Below are positions 18,009-26,318 of a DNA stretch of 64,000 bases, in pieces. The stretch's first letter is position 1. Each line of letters opens with the position of its first letter. The notes beneath the pieces were generated by a model. That model saw only the letters and a program-made list of their open reading frames with translations, made no database searches and was not told the DNA's origin. The position numbers were made by a program, and so were the translations under genes. Source of the stretch: Verrucomicrobiota bacterium (GTDB taxonomy: Bacteria; Verrucomicrobiota; Verrucomicrobiia; Limisphaerales; J093); assembly GCA_029556615.1 (NCBI GenBank), contig JAKQDD010000176.1:228322-292321 (forward strand), read 5' to 3'.

Positions 18009-18080
18009 GCTCTGCGGGAACCCCTGCAAGCAGGAGCGCCCAGTCAGCCGCCGGTCTCGCGGGTCTCACGCAGAGACAGC
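18009..18080. repeat. CTCTGCG-type palindromic repeat, copy 2
   Basis: CTCTGCGGGAACCCCTGC to GGGTCTCACGCAGAGA, aligned without gaps to 12937-13003 with about 13 differences in 67 bp by eye. It lies between the LamG gene and the broken gene at 18112. Confidence 0.7.
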
Positions 18081-18111
18081 CGTTGTGTCGTCAATCCAGG
18101 ACATGGAAGGG

Positions 18112-18833
18112 TCACGGCAAGCGCAGTTGATAAAAACCGCTGGGGCTATCCAGTGGCGGCAGCAGAAGCGGGGAGCCGGGGGCGAGTTGGTTGGTGAGCA
18201 GGGGTTGCCAGTCCAGCAGGTTTGTTGAACCTAACAGGATCACAGTGCCTGTCGTGTACCCCGTGTAAGTCAAGGTGAGCGTCCCCGGCGGGTTCTCGAA
18301 TGCGAGTGCGACCTGCGGGGGCGGTTGCATGGCGGGCGCGCTCAGCACGAACAGGAAAGCGCCGGTGTCGGCGCCGGTGCCGTCGACGGCGATCTCGTAA
18401 TCCGTGTTGCCGGTCGCGTCAAACTCGAGCTCGTTCGGTTTGGTGGAAGCGGCTGTGGTTGCGATGGTCTGGAGGTTGGTAACGGATGAGCCTGAAAACA
18501 CGGCTGCCCGCGCGTTGAATCCGCCGGCGTGAATGCGCAGATAGGCCCGGCCCCAGCCCGGCGACCGCCAGCTCCACCACACCGTGGCTCGTGCGGCATT
18601 CACGCTCACCCAGGGTTCGCCGGCTTCCGCGGTGGCCCCCACATTGGAGGCCTCCACCCAGGAGAGGATGCCGTCGAGGGGTATGCGACGGGCGAATGCG
18701 TCATTGACCGGGCTCGATCCGGCGGGCGGGGTCAGGTGGAGCGTGAGCGTGAAGTGGCCCGCAGTGCCGGCGTAACCGGTCACGGCGATGAAATAGCGTG
18801 TGCCCTGGGTCGCTTCGAACAGGATGAGACTCG
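18112..18833 (-). pseudogene. 5'-truncated secreted protein gene (C-terminal part)
   Basis: The recognisable protein starts abruptly at LILFEATQGTRYFIAVTGY and runs through a beta domain (NDAFARRIPLDG, VWWSWRSPGWGRAYLRIHAGG, AAVFSGSSVTNLQTIATT) to the C-terminal module LGSTNLLDWQPLL...GFYQLRLP. Related verrucomicrobial proteins have a signal peptide and further domains before this. Here the open frame continues to 18999, but that part covers a palindromic repeat and looks non-coding. I call it a truncated remnant; a short intact gene is less likely. It lies downstream of the PAF-AH-like gene on the same strand. Confidence 0.6.
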
Positions 18834-19160
18834 TGCGCCGTCCGCAAGGATATTCCTTGCCGGAGCTTCGCCTCTTCGTCACTTCGCCGCCAGACGCGAC
18901 GCCGAACCGCCGAACAGCGTCTTGGTTTCGGATGCGCCGGCTTGTGGGGCCGTTCCCGCTCGAAAGCGGTGCCGCTTGGGACGCGGCACCGCACTCCAAG
19001 ACGCTGGCGCGCGGATCGCGGGCGCTGGGCGTTTGGCGAGGATCGGGGACGTCACGTGCGGGACCTCACGTGCGGCTCGCGGCAGGGCAGGGGTTGGGCG
19101 ATGGGCCACCGGCCATGGCGGCGTTCGGCATGAGCGCGCATGAGGCCGGCCGACTTCGGT
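18834..19160. other. Non-coding gap with one strong palindrome
   Basis: No gene is seen. A perfect 10-bp inverted repeat GCGGTGCCGC (18966-18975) / GCGGCACCGC (18983-18992) has a 7-nt loop. The break in the gene at 18112-18833 falls near this repeat. Confidence 0.6.
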
Positions 19161-20579
19161 TCACTTGCGGTTGAGGCTGGTGATTTCCGCGTTTGCAGGG
19201 AACGGCGGGGCTTCGCCTTTCAGGTGGGAGTCGAAGAACCAGACCAGGCAAGCATCGATGGCGAGGGCGGATGGGCGTGCCCACAGAATCTCGGCACCCC
19301 AGGCAGCATCGGTGAAGGTGAAACCGTCGGCCGGCTTGATCTGAAGCCAGGTGGCGTTGGCGTTCGCCTTGTCGAACAGCGCTTGGTTCTGGGCCAGGCG
19401 GGGGGAACTCACGTGGTTCATGGCCAGGAATGGTTTCTGAAGGCCGGCGGCGGGCACCTGGAGATTCTCGGCTTCGAGCAGCGCCACGCATTTCAACCGG
19501 GCATCGCGGCGGCACATCTCCGCCACCATGCCGCCGTAGATGAGCCCGTAGATCCCGATGCGATCCAAGTCCAGGCGTCCGGCGAAGAGCGGGTCGCCAT
19601 CGTTGAGCCGCGCCATTTCGTCCAGCAGGAACGTGAAATCGCTGAAGCGCCCCGAGCTATCTCCAGACCCGGTCCCTGCCAGATAGCGGCCATCCGGGAA
19701 CTCGGTCCTGTAGCAATCATCGTGGTCTGGGGCAACGACGACGTATCCGTGGCTGGCGAGTTCCTCGGCAATGTGCGAGCTGAAGCTGCGGTGCGTCATG
19801 TGACAATGAGAGAAGAAGAGGATCGGGTAGCGCTCCTGGCTGGCGGCCAGGGGGGCGCCGACGACCCGGTATCCCACGAGGCGGGGTGCGAGCCCGGCCC
19901 AGCGCGTATCCGCGCCTGCCAATTGGTAGAAGCTCGAGTCTGCGGAGAGTCGGCGATTCCAGCGCGGGCCAGGCAGGGTGCCCGGTCCCGGCGGTGCCGC
20001 GGGATACCAGAAGGTGACCATGAAGGCATTCGTCGCGGGATTGTACCGGTAGCGGCCGGTCCGTGACGGATCGACCATGACCCGGTCGCAGGTGCCCACG
20101 GCGAAGGGTCCGCTGGGCACCGGAAACGACGTGATGAGGTGGTTCGTGAGCGTCCGATAGAAGCGATGGGGGAGCTCTGAGCTTTCCGAGTCCCGAAAGA
20201 GCAGGGGACTCGAATCGTTGTTGGTCCGACGGAGCAGGGCCAGGCGCGTCCAATCCGTCAGGTTGGCCGACGCTTCCACGATGTACAGATCGACCATCTG
20301 GTTGAACTGGCTGAGGATGGCCCCACTCAGGCCAGGGACGAGATTCGATGAGCTGCCGTCAAGGCTCAGGGTGACAGACCGGTCCGGGGCCACATCGATG
20401 CCGGTGAACTGATGCGGCAACGGCTGGGCGGTCGTCGTTTCGGGACCGGCGAGCCAGAGCCCCAGGGCGAGGGCCCCTTGTTGGAGCCAGCGGGTTGCGG
20501 TGCGGGCGATCCCGAGCACGGGGGAGTGATCATGCGTGTTCATGGCGTTGGTGGGGATGGGCTTTGATCTTGGAGTCAT
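19161..20579 (-). CDS. Exported PAF-acetylhydrolase-like alpha/beta-hydrolase, catalytic residues missing
   Basis: 472 residues from ATG at 20579 (ATG at 20543 is an alternative). Signal segment about residues 37-55 (GALALGLWLAGPETTTAQ). Then comes a module like the C-terminal one of neighbouring proteins (ASANLTDWTRLALLR ... PHRFYRTL, about 95-155), and an alpha/beta-hydrolase domain from about 165: AFMVTFWYPA, PILFFSHCHMTH, EELASHGYVVVAPDH. The expected nucleophile motif GHSFGG reads GLIYGG, with Ile at about residue 347 in place of Ser. The usual His segment GHFxFTD reads DGFTFTD. On this reading the esterase triad is lost, so a binding role or decay is likely. It starts 31 bp after the kinase gene stop, on the same strand. 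Confidence 0.75.
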   Translation of the reverse strand: MTPRSKPIPTNAMNTHDHSPVLGIARTATRWLQQGALALGLWLAGPETTTAQPLPHQFTGIDVAPDRSVTLSLDGSSSNLVPGLSGAILSQFNQMVDLYIVEASANLTDWTRLALLRRTNNDSSPLLFRDSESSELPHRFYRTLTNHLITSFPVPSGPFAVGTCDRVMVDPSRTGRYRYNPATNAFMVTFWYPAAPPGPGTLPGPRWNRRLSADSSFYQLAGADTRWAGLAPRLVGYRVVGAPLAASQERYPILFFSHCHMTHRSFSSHIAEELASHGYVVVAPDHDDCYRTEFPDGRYLAGTGSGDSSGRFSDFTFLLDEMARLNDGDPLFAGRLDLDRIGIYGLIYGGMVAEMCRRDARLKCVALLEAENLQVPAAGLQKPFLAMNHVSSPRLAQNQALFDKANANATWLQIKPADGFTFTDAAWGAEILWARPSALAIDACLVWFFDSHLKGEAPPFPANAEITSLNRK

Positions 20580-20610
20580 GGACGCCTGCGGCGTCCGGGC
20601 GTCATGGGGA

Positions 20611-23600
20611 CTACTCTACCGTGAGGGCGAGAAGGAAGGGGGCTGCCCCGGTCAATGCGGAGGTGAAGTCCATGCGGACGACTTCGATTTCGGGGCGGGG
20701 GTTGGTGTAGGATGTCCTGTAACACCGAAGGGAGTCCGGGCCTGACGCCTTGGCCCAGCGGGGGCCTGTCCAGGCCACGGCCGTGCCCTCGCCGAGCGGC
20801 TTGGAATCGCTGACATCCTGCCAATGCCGCAGATCCCGGCCATACCGGATCTCGATGTCGGCGGTCCCGCCATCGGCATAGTGCAGCCGGTAACTCCCGA
20901 TTGCGGTGTCGTCCTTCTCCGCACGAAGGGCCCCGTGGAGCACATGAAACTGACGAAAGCTGCGGCCGACGCGAATCTGCACTTGCCTGGGGAACTGCGA
21001 CCAGTCCGGGTCCTGCCGGCCCAGTTGGATGACACCACGGACCTCGAAAGGGACTCCCTGCAGAGTCTGCAGACCAACCCGCATGGCTGAGAGGTCCTGG
21101 TCCAGGTCATCCAGGCTGGCGGTGGGGATCCAGGCTTCATCGAGGTTGGCGTTCATGGCCCCGGCCAAGTCCACTTGGTTCGGTCCGGCAGCGGGATCCC
21201 GCGGCGGAATCGGGCGTGCGGGCTGGTCCTTTGCTTTCCGGTCCACCGCGACATTGAACTCGAAGATCCGGGTTTCAACCCGGCGTCCCGGTTGTGGCGC
21301 GTTCCCGTGGGGAACGACCGCCCTGAGTCTCGACCAGTACTCCTGCTTATAGCGTTCGAAGCGTTCGGCGGGAGTTGCTTCGGATCCCCCTGGGTAGTCC
21401 GTCAGCCGCCACGAGAACGCGTTGTGCAGGCGCGCCGTGTTATCGACGCTGCCGGTGATCAAGCGGGTTCCGCCCGTGTCGAAGGCGACGGCCCGGACCG
21501 CGTTGAGGTGCGGTCTGAGGCGGAGGACGCTCTGGCCGGTGGCGACATCCCAAAGAAAGACCGAATTGTCCAGGTCATGGCTCTTGGCAACGCCGAGCCC
21601 GCCGCCGGCCGTCGCCAGGCGACGACCGTCCGGACTGAAGAACAACGAACTCACGCCGTCCCGGTGTCCCTCGAAGGGCGGCAGCAACTGCGCCCCCGAG
21701 CGGGCGTCCCAGACGCGAGCGGTTTTGTCCTGGCTGCCTGTGGCGAGAGACTGGCCGTCCGGACTCCACGCCACGTGCAAGACCTGGTTCGAGTGTCCCG
21801 AGAGCGAGCAGAGCAGGCGGCCGGTCGCCACCTGCCAGACACGAGCGCTGTGGTCCGCGCTGGCGGTTGCGAGCCGGTCCCCATCGGGACTGAAGGCCAC
21901 CGCCATGATCCAATGCGCATGGCCCTCGAGCGTGTGCAGGAGCCGGCCGGACCCGGCGTCCCAGATCCTGGCAGTCCGGTCCTTGCTGCCGGTGGCGACA
22001 TGGCGTCCATCAGCGCTGGCGGCCACGCAGAGAACCGTGTCGGCATGCCCTTCGAGGACGAGGAGGGGTTTGGGGAGGGAGGCGGACCAGCCCGCGCGAT
22101 GGCTTTCCAGGTCCAGTTCCCAGAGCGCGGCGGTGGCATGGCGTGACGCCGTCAGGAGCCGGTTGCCTTCGCGGTTGAACGCCAGTGACACCACCGGGAA
22201 ACCGACGGGGATGATGCTGCGAAGGCGTCCGTCCGCCAGATCCCAAAGCCGGACCGTGTGATCGAGGCTGCCGGTGGCCACCCACCGGTCATCCGGACTC
22301 ACCGCCATGGTCCACACCGCCTCATCATGTCCTTCCAGACTCGTGAAACTCGGCGGTGCGGTGATGGGCCAGACTCGCAGGGTACCATCCAGGCTCGTGC
22401 TGGCAACGCGGGTGCCATCGGGACTGAATGCCACGCCGCGCACCATCCGGGCGTGGCCTTCGAAGACCTGGACGATCTGGCGTGTGGCAACGTCAATCAG
22501 GTGAACACCTGCCTCGGCCTTCTGGGGTCCCATGGCGCCACCCGCGGCGGCGCACCAGCGTCCGTCCGGACTGAAGGCGACCGTCAAGAGCGCCCCCAGG
22601 CCGCTGGTTTTGAAGAGCAGTGGAAGTTCCCTGTCCGAACGCGCGTCGCCCAATCGCGCGGTTCCGTCCCAGCTCGCGGTCGCCACGCGATTCCCATCGG
22701 GATGAAACGCGACGGCGGAGACGCAGTGGACGTGTCCGGTGAGCGCGCGCGACGATCCGGAGGCCAGGTCGGTGATCCGGACGGTGGCATCCGCACTTGG
22801 GACCCAGGTGTTGCCGCTGCCGCCGGCGAACGCCAGTGTCCGTCCGTCGGGGCTGAAGGCGGCGCACATCACGGTATCCCCATAGGTGGCGACCTGTCGG
22901 AGGAAAGCGCCGGTCTCGGCGTCCCAAAGCCGGACGGTATGGTCGCCACTTCCCGTGGCGAGGGTCTTCCCGTCGGGACTGAACACGGCGCACCAGACGG
23001 CACCGGAGTGCCCGATCAGCGTGTAGAGGGACTGGCCGGTCGCGACATCCCAGATCCTGGCGGTGCCATCCAGGCTCGCGGTGGCCAGGCGTCGACTGTC
23101 CCGGCTGAAGTCCAGAAGCGCCACGATGCCCTCGTGACCGCTCAGGAGCCACCGCCGGGAGCCCGTCGCTGCGTCCCAGATCGAGACGGTGGCAGCATGA
23201 CTGCCCGCTGCGATCCACCGGCCGTCAGGGCTGAAGGCGACGCCGGTCAATTCAGCCCCGCCAGCCGAGAGCGTCATGAGGTCGAGATTGCAGGCCCGCT
23301 GGAGCCATCCCCATTCCCAGCCGCGGAGCGAGGCCAGATTCGTCTGGGCCAGGATCTGCCGCGCGCGGCCGTATTGGCCCTGGTCGATCAGGGCCTGGAC
23401 CTGGCCGATGCTGGCGCAATAGAACTGCGCCTCGGCGAGGCGCCGTTGGTTGGCTTCGTCCGCGAGCGCCTGTTCCGTGCGTCGTTCGTTCTGTTCCGCG
23501 CGCTGGCGTTGTCGGCTCTCATTCCGTTCGGCCCGCATCGCCCGCGCCGCCTGCCAGGTGCTGGCGACGATTCCCAGCATGAGCACCGCGACGATCGAGG

Positions 23601-24849
23601 CGGCGGCGATCACCATGGCGGTATTGCGCTGGACGAACTTCTGGGCGCGGTAGACGGCGCTGGGCGGGCGGGCGGAGACCGGTTCATGTCGCACGTGGCG
23701 CTCGATGTCATTCGCCAAGTCGTTGGCCGTCTCGTACCGGCGCCGGCGATCCTTCTCCAGGCATTTCATGACGATCCAGTCGAGGTCGCCGCGGACCAAG
23801 TGGACGAGCTTCGGGGCCTCCGTACCCCGACATTTGGCGGTTGTTGTCAGGTCCTCTCGCCGGAGCCCGCTCAGGCGGGTCGAGGGCCGCGGCGGATCCT
23901 GCTCGCGGATCGTCCGGCGCAGCTCATCGAGACCGGCTGCCAGAAGCGTTTGGGCGTCGAACGGGGTTCGTCCGGTCAACAGTTCGTACAACAGGACCCC
24001 GAGGCTGTAGATGTCGCTGCGCGTATCGATGTCCAAACGGCTCATGGCCGCTTGCTCGGGACTCATGTAAGCCGGTGTGCCGATGAACTGCTCGAACGCG
24101 GTGAAGAGGGTTTTGTCCGTCAGCTTCTGTTCGGTGGCTTTGGCGATGCCGAAGTCGATGACCACCGGCACGGGGGCGCCGTTGTGCAAACTGACGAGGA
24201 TGTTGGAGGGTTTGATATCGCGATGGATAATCCCCTTTTGATGGGCGTGCTGGATGGCGTGGCAGGTCTGGATGAACAGGTCCAACCGCTCGCGCGTCGA
24301 GAGGTTGTTCTGATCGCAGTACTCGGTGATCTTGATTCCCCGGACAAGCTCCATGACGAAGAACGGCCGGCCGGTCTCGGTGGTTCCGGCGTCCAGGACC
24401 TTGGCGATGTTGGGGTGTTCCATGAGGGCCAGGGCCTGGCGTTCCGCCTCGAACCGGGCAATGACCGACTTGGTGTCCATCCCCAGCTTGATGACTTTGA
24501 GGGCGACGCGGCGGCGCACGGGTTCCTCCTGCTCCGCCAGGTACACCACGCCACAACCGCCTTCGCCGATCTGCTGGAGCAGCTTGTAGCGGCCGATGCG
24601 ATCCCCGGGCTTCTCCGTCACGGGAACCGTGATCGTGGCGCCGACGGTATCCCCGTCGAGCGCCAGGTGCAGGGGTTCCCGTTGAAAGAAGGGATCAGCC
24701 TCGACGTGGGCATCCAGAAGCAACTCGACCCGCTCGCGCAAGGGGTCATCCCCTTCACAGGCCATGGCGAGGTACGCCGCGCGCTTGTCCGGCGCAAGCT
24801 GTAGCGCCGCGTGGAAAATGGTCTCCTCTCTGGTTCTTCGCTCGTTCAT
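20611..24849 (-). CDS. Ser/Thr protein kinase with transmembrane segment and 14 WD40 repeats
   Basis: 1412 residues. The kinase domain (about 87-350) is complete: IGEGGCGVVY loop, VALKVIK lysine, IIHRDIKPSNILV catalytic loop, VIDFGIAKA, GTPAYMSPEQAA and DIYSLGVLLYELLTG. One membrane helix follows near 415-435 (VIAAASIVAVLMLGIVA), then a coiled-coil-like stretch rich in Arg and Glu. Then come 14 WD40 repeats (about 480-1165, such as GHSGAVWCAVFSPDGKTLATGSGDHTVRLWD), enough for two seven-bladed propellers. A beta-rich C-terminal domain of about 200 residues (GVPFEVRGVIQLG ... RPEIEVVRMDF) completes it. The kinase would face the cytoplasm and the propellers the periplasm. It follows the ECF sigma gene by 70 bp, a common pairing in Planctomycetes and Verrucomicrobia. 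Confidence 0.92.
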   Translation of the reverse strand: MNERRTREETIFHAALQLAPDKRAAYLAMACEGDDPLRERVELLLDAHVEADPFFQREPLHLALDGDTVGATITVPVTEKPGDRIGRYKLLQQIGEGGCGVVYLAEQEEPVRRRVALKVIKLGMDTKSVIARFEAERQALALMEHPNIAKVLDAGTTETGRPFFVMELVRGIKITEYCDQNNLSTRERLDLFIQTCHAIQHAHQKGIIHRDIKPSNILVSLHNGAPVPVVIDFGIAKATEQKLTDKTLFTAFEQFIGTPAYMSPEQAAMSRLDIDTRSDIYSLGVLLYELLTGRTPFDAQTLLAAGLDELRRTIREQDPPRPSTRLSGLRREDLTTTAKCRGTEAPKLVHLVRGDLDWIVMKCLEKDRRRRYETANDLANDIERHVRHEPVSARPPSAVYRAQKFVQRNTAMVIAAASIVAVLMLGIVASTWQAARAMRAERNESRQRQRAEQNERRTEQALADEANQRRLAEAQFYCASIGQVQALIDQGQYGRARQILAQTNLASLRGWEWGWLQRACNLDLMTLSAGGAELTGVAFSPDGRWIAAGSHAATVSIWDAATGSRRWLLSGHEGIVALLDFSRDSRRLATASLDGTARIWDVATGQSLYTLIGHSGAVWCAVFSPDGKTLATGSGDHTVRLWDAETGAFLRQVATYGDTVMCAAFSPDGRTLAFAGGSGNTWVPSADATVRITDLASGSSRALTGHVHCVSAVAFHPDGNRVATASWDGTARLGDARSDRELPLLFKTSGLGALLTVAFSPDGRWCAAAGGAMGPQKAEAGVHLIDVATRQIVQVFEGHARMVRGVAFSPDGTRVASTSLDGTLRVWPITAPPSFTSLEGHDEAVWTMAVSPDDRWVATGSLDHTVRLWDLADGRLRSIIPVGFPVVSLAFNREGNRLLTASRHATAALWELDLESHRAGWSASLPKPLLVLEGHADTVLCVAASADGRHVATGSKDRTARIWDAGSGRLLHTLEGHAHWIMAVAFSPDGDRLATASADHSARVWQVATGRLLCSLSGHSNQVLHVAWSPDGQSLATGSQDKTARVWDARSGAQLLPPFEGHRDGVSSLFFSPDGRRLATAGGGLGVAKSHDLDNSVFLWDVATGQSVLRLRPHLNAVRAVAFDTGGTRLITGSVDNTARLHNAFSWRLTDYPGGSEATPAERFERYKQEYWSRLRAVVPHGNAPQPGRRVETRIFEFNVAVDRKAKDQPARPIPPRDPAAGPNQVDLAGAMNANLDEAWIPTASLDDLDQDLSAMRVGLQTLQGVPFEVRGVIQLGRQDPDWSQFPRQVQIRVGRSFRQFHVLHGALRAEKDDTAIGSYRLHYADGGTADIEIRYGRDLRHWQDVSDSKPLGEGTAVAWTGPRWAKASGPDSLRCYRTSYTNPRPEIEVVRMDFTSALTGAAPFLLALTVE

Positions 24850-24919
24850 GGCCCGCCATCCCGCCGGATGGCCTCAACCTTCAGTGCGGTTTGCCCGCGT
24901 CAAAACCGACAGCCCCGGC

Positions 24920-25495
24920 TCACTTTTTCGCGTCAGGCGGCCTCTGGCCCTTGATGGCCGCGAAGAGCCAGGCCTTGGCGAAACTCCAGGCCCGCTCCAC
25001 GGTGCGCTCGGAGATGTTGAGCAGGGACGCGATCTCCCGGTTGCTCAATCCCACGAAGAACCGGAGCTTGACCACCTGCGCTTTCATCGGATCCACGGCA
25101 GCCAAGTCGTCGAGGACCTCGTGAACCTGCAGCAGGCGCTCCCGGTCGTCCGGTCTGGCGAGGTGCGCCGTTTCGAGCGGCACCCGGGGGCGTCCTCCGC
25201 CGTGGCGGATCCGGCGTTTGCGTCTGGCCAGGTCGATCAGGATGCGCCGCATCGCCTCGGCGGCGGCGGCAAAGAAGTGGGCCTTGCCTTGCCAGTCGTG
25301 TCCCTGCGGTTCGGCCAGGCGGAGCCAGGCCTCGTGAACGAGCGCCGTGGGTTGGAGCGTGTGCCCGGCAGGTTCGCGGGCCATCCGGCACGCCGCGAGC
25401 CGGCGCAGTTCCTCGTAGACCAGCGGCAGGAGCTCCTCGGCGGCCTTGGGGTCGCCTTGCTCGACACGGCCGAGGATGTGCGTGATTTCGCTCAC
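24920..25495 (-). CDS. ECF-type RNA polymerase sigma factor
   Basis: About 191 residues from GTG at 25495. Region 2 is visible as ELLPLVYEELRRLAACRMA ... ALVHEAWLRL and HFFAAAAEAMRRILIDLARR; region 4 as LRFFVGLSNREIASLLNISERTVERAWSFAKAWL. This matches the ECF group (TIGR02999-like) often encoded beside Ser/Thr kinases. No anti-sigma gene is seen, so the linked kinase may control it; that is an inference. GTG gives the start SEITHILGRVEQGDPKAAE, the usual N-terminus of the group. ATG at 25585 would add 30 residues with no family resemblance but a better upstream CAGGG. Confidence 0.88.
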   Translation of the reverse strand: MSEITHILGRVEQGDPKAAEELLPLVYEELRRLAACRMAREPAGHTLQPTALVHEAWLRLAEPQGHDWQGKAHFFAAAAEAMRRILIDLARRKRRIRHGGGRPRVPLETAHLARPDDRERLLQVHEVLDDLAAVDPMKAQVVKLRFFVGLSNREIASLLNISERTVERAWSFAKAWLFAAIKGQRPPDAKK

Positions 25496-25615
25496 AGGAT
25501 GAACGGCTTCAGGTTGAGCGCCTTTGGGCTGTGCTGCAGACACTACTCCAGCCGGCGCCCGGAGGTCGAGGACGATCCGAATCATGGCCCTGCCGACACC
25601 CCGCGTGTCTTCAAG

Positions 25616-25667
25616 GCCAAAAACCACCAGAAACCGATGGCGGACGTTCGTGCCACACGCATTATTG
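25616..25667. repeat. Short dispersed repeat (ACGTTCG type), copy 1
   Basis: The segment AACCGATGGCGGACGTTCG then GCCACACGCATTA matches 36407-36450 at about 85% by eye. The second copy continues directly with GCGAGGATCCGGGG, which here appears only at about 25794, past the palindrome at 25696-25756. This suggests an insertion into an older repeat. Confidence 0.55.
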
Positions 25668-25695
25668 ATAAGTCGGGGGGATGCACTACACGGTT

Positions 25696-25756
25696 CCCCT
25701 CACCCGCCCTTCGGGCACCCTCTTCCCATCGGATGGGGAGAGGGCAGGGTGAGGGG
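25696..25756. repeat. CCCCTCACCC...GGGTGAGGGG palindrome
   Basis: Perfect outer arms of 10 bp; inner arms CCCTCTTCCCATC / GATGGGGAGAGGG; and a small GCCCTTCGGGC hairpin (25706-25716). Palindromes of this wording are common dispersed repeats in GC-rich bacteria. It lies in the sigma-to-fucosidase divergent gap. Confidence 0.75.
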
Positions 25757-25934
25757 CCCTGTAGCCCGTGCCGGCGACTGCTCAGTAAGCGAGGATCCGG
25801 GAGTCTTGTCCAATATGGATCGGCGTGGCAGAAACGATGTCGTTGGCGATCTCCTGCAACGCGGTGGGCGTGCTGGGTGATCATCGTTCGGCGGCGTGAT
25901 GAACACTCCCTGGCAACTCGTAGTGCTTGATGCT

Positions 25935-26112
25935 CTAGCGAGGCGCGCCTCAGACCCAGCCAAGTCCGCGATCCCATGGAGCTTCCCCGTCTTTCCGGAC
26001 CCTCTCTTCCGCGCCTCGCTAATGCAGAGTCCTCGAAGGCAGGGGGGCAGGGCTGGAACAGCAGGGACCAAACTTGACCTGTTGACCCCCTATTCCACAA
26101 GCCGAGGACTCT
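25935..26112 (-). repeat. Bipartite palindromic repeat, copy C (inverted)
   Basis: Reverse-complement copy of the elements at 14184 and 28072: CTAGCGAGGCGCG at 25935, CGCGCCTCGCTAA near 26011, AGAGTCCTCGAAGG near 26027, GAGGACTCT at 26104-26112. It is closest to copy B. It lies between the sigma gene and the fucosidase gene. The rest of the 823-bp gap (25496-26318) holds the two repeats above and nothing else I recognise. Confidence 0.85.
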
Positions 26113-26318
26113 GGAGGCCCTGGACCGGAGAGAGGCGCCGCATGGACTCTACGGCATACGCCAAGCCCATTCGGCTGGCGGATGGCTTCCGAAACTCGCG
26201 CACCTTCTGAGCTCGCCGGGCACCTCCCAGGAGTGGCTCACGTGGTGGCGTTCCCTGCGCGACGTCGCGCCACGGCTCCGGGGTTGATGTGGGTCCCTGC
26301 TTTCATTACCCTTCCCGC

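Noticed and set aside
22258..24804. Plus-strand open frame opposite the kinase gene
   Set aside because: No family features; the kinase motifs on the minus strand are complete.
26113..26318. Possible small gene between repeat copy C and the fucosidase
   Set aside because: Only a short frame with no ribosome site and no recognisable protein features.
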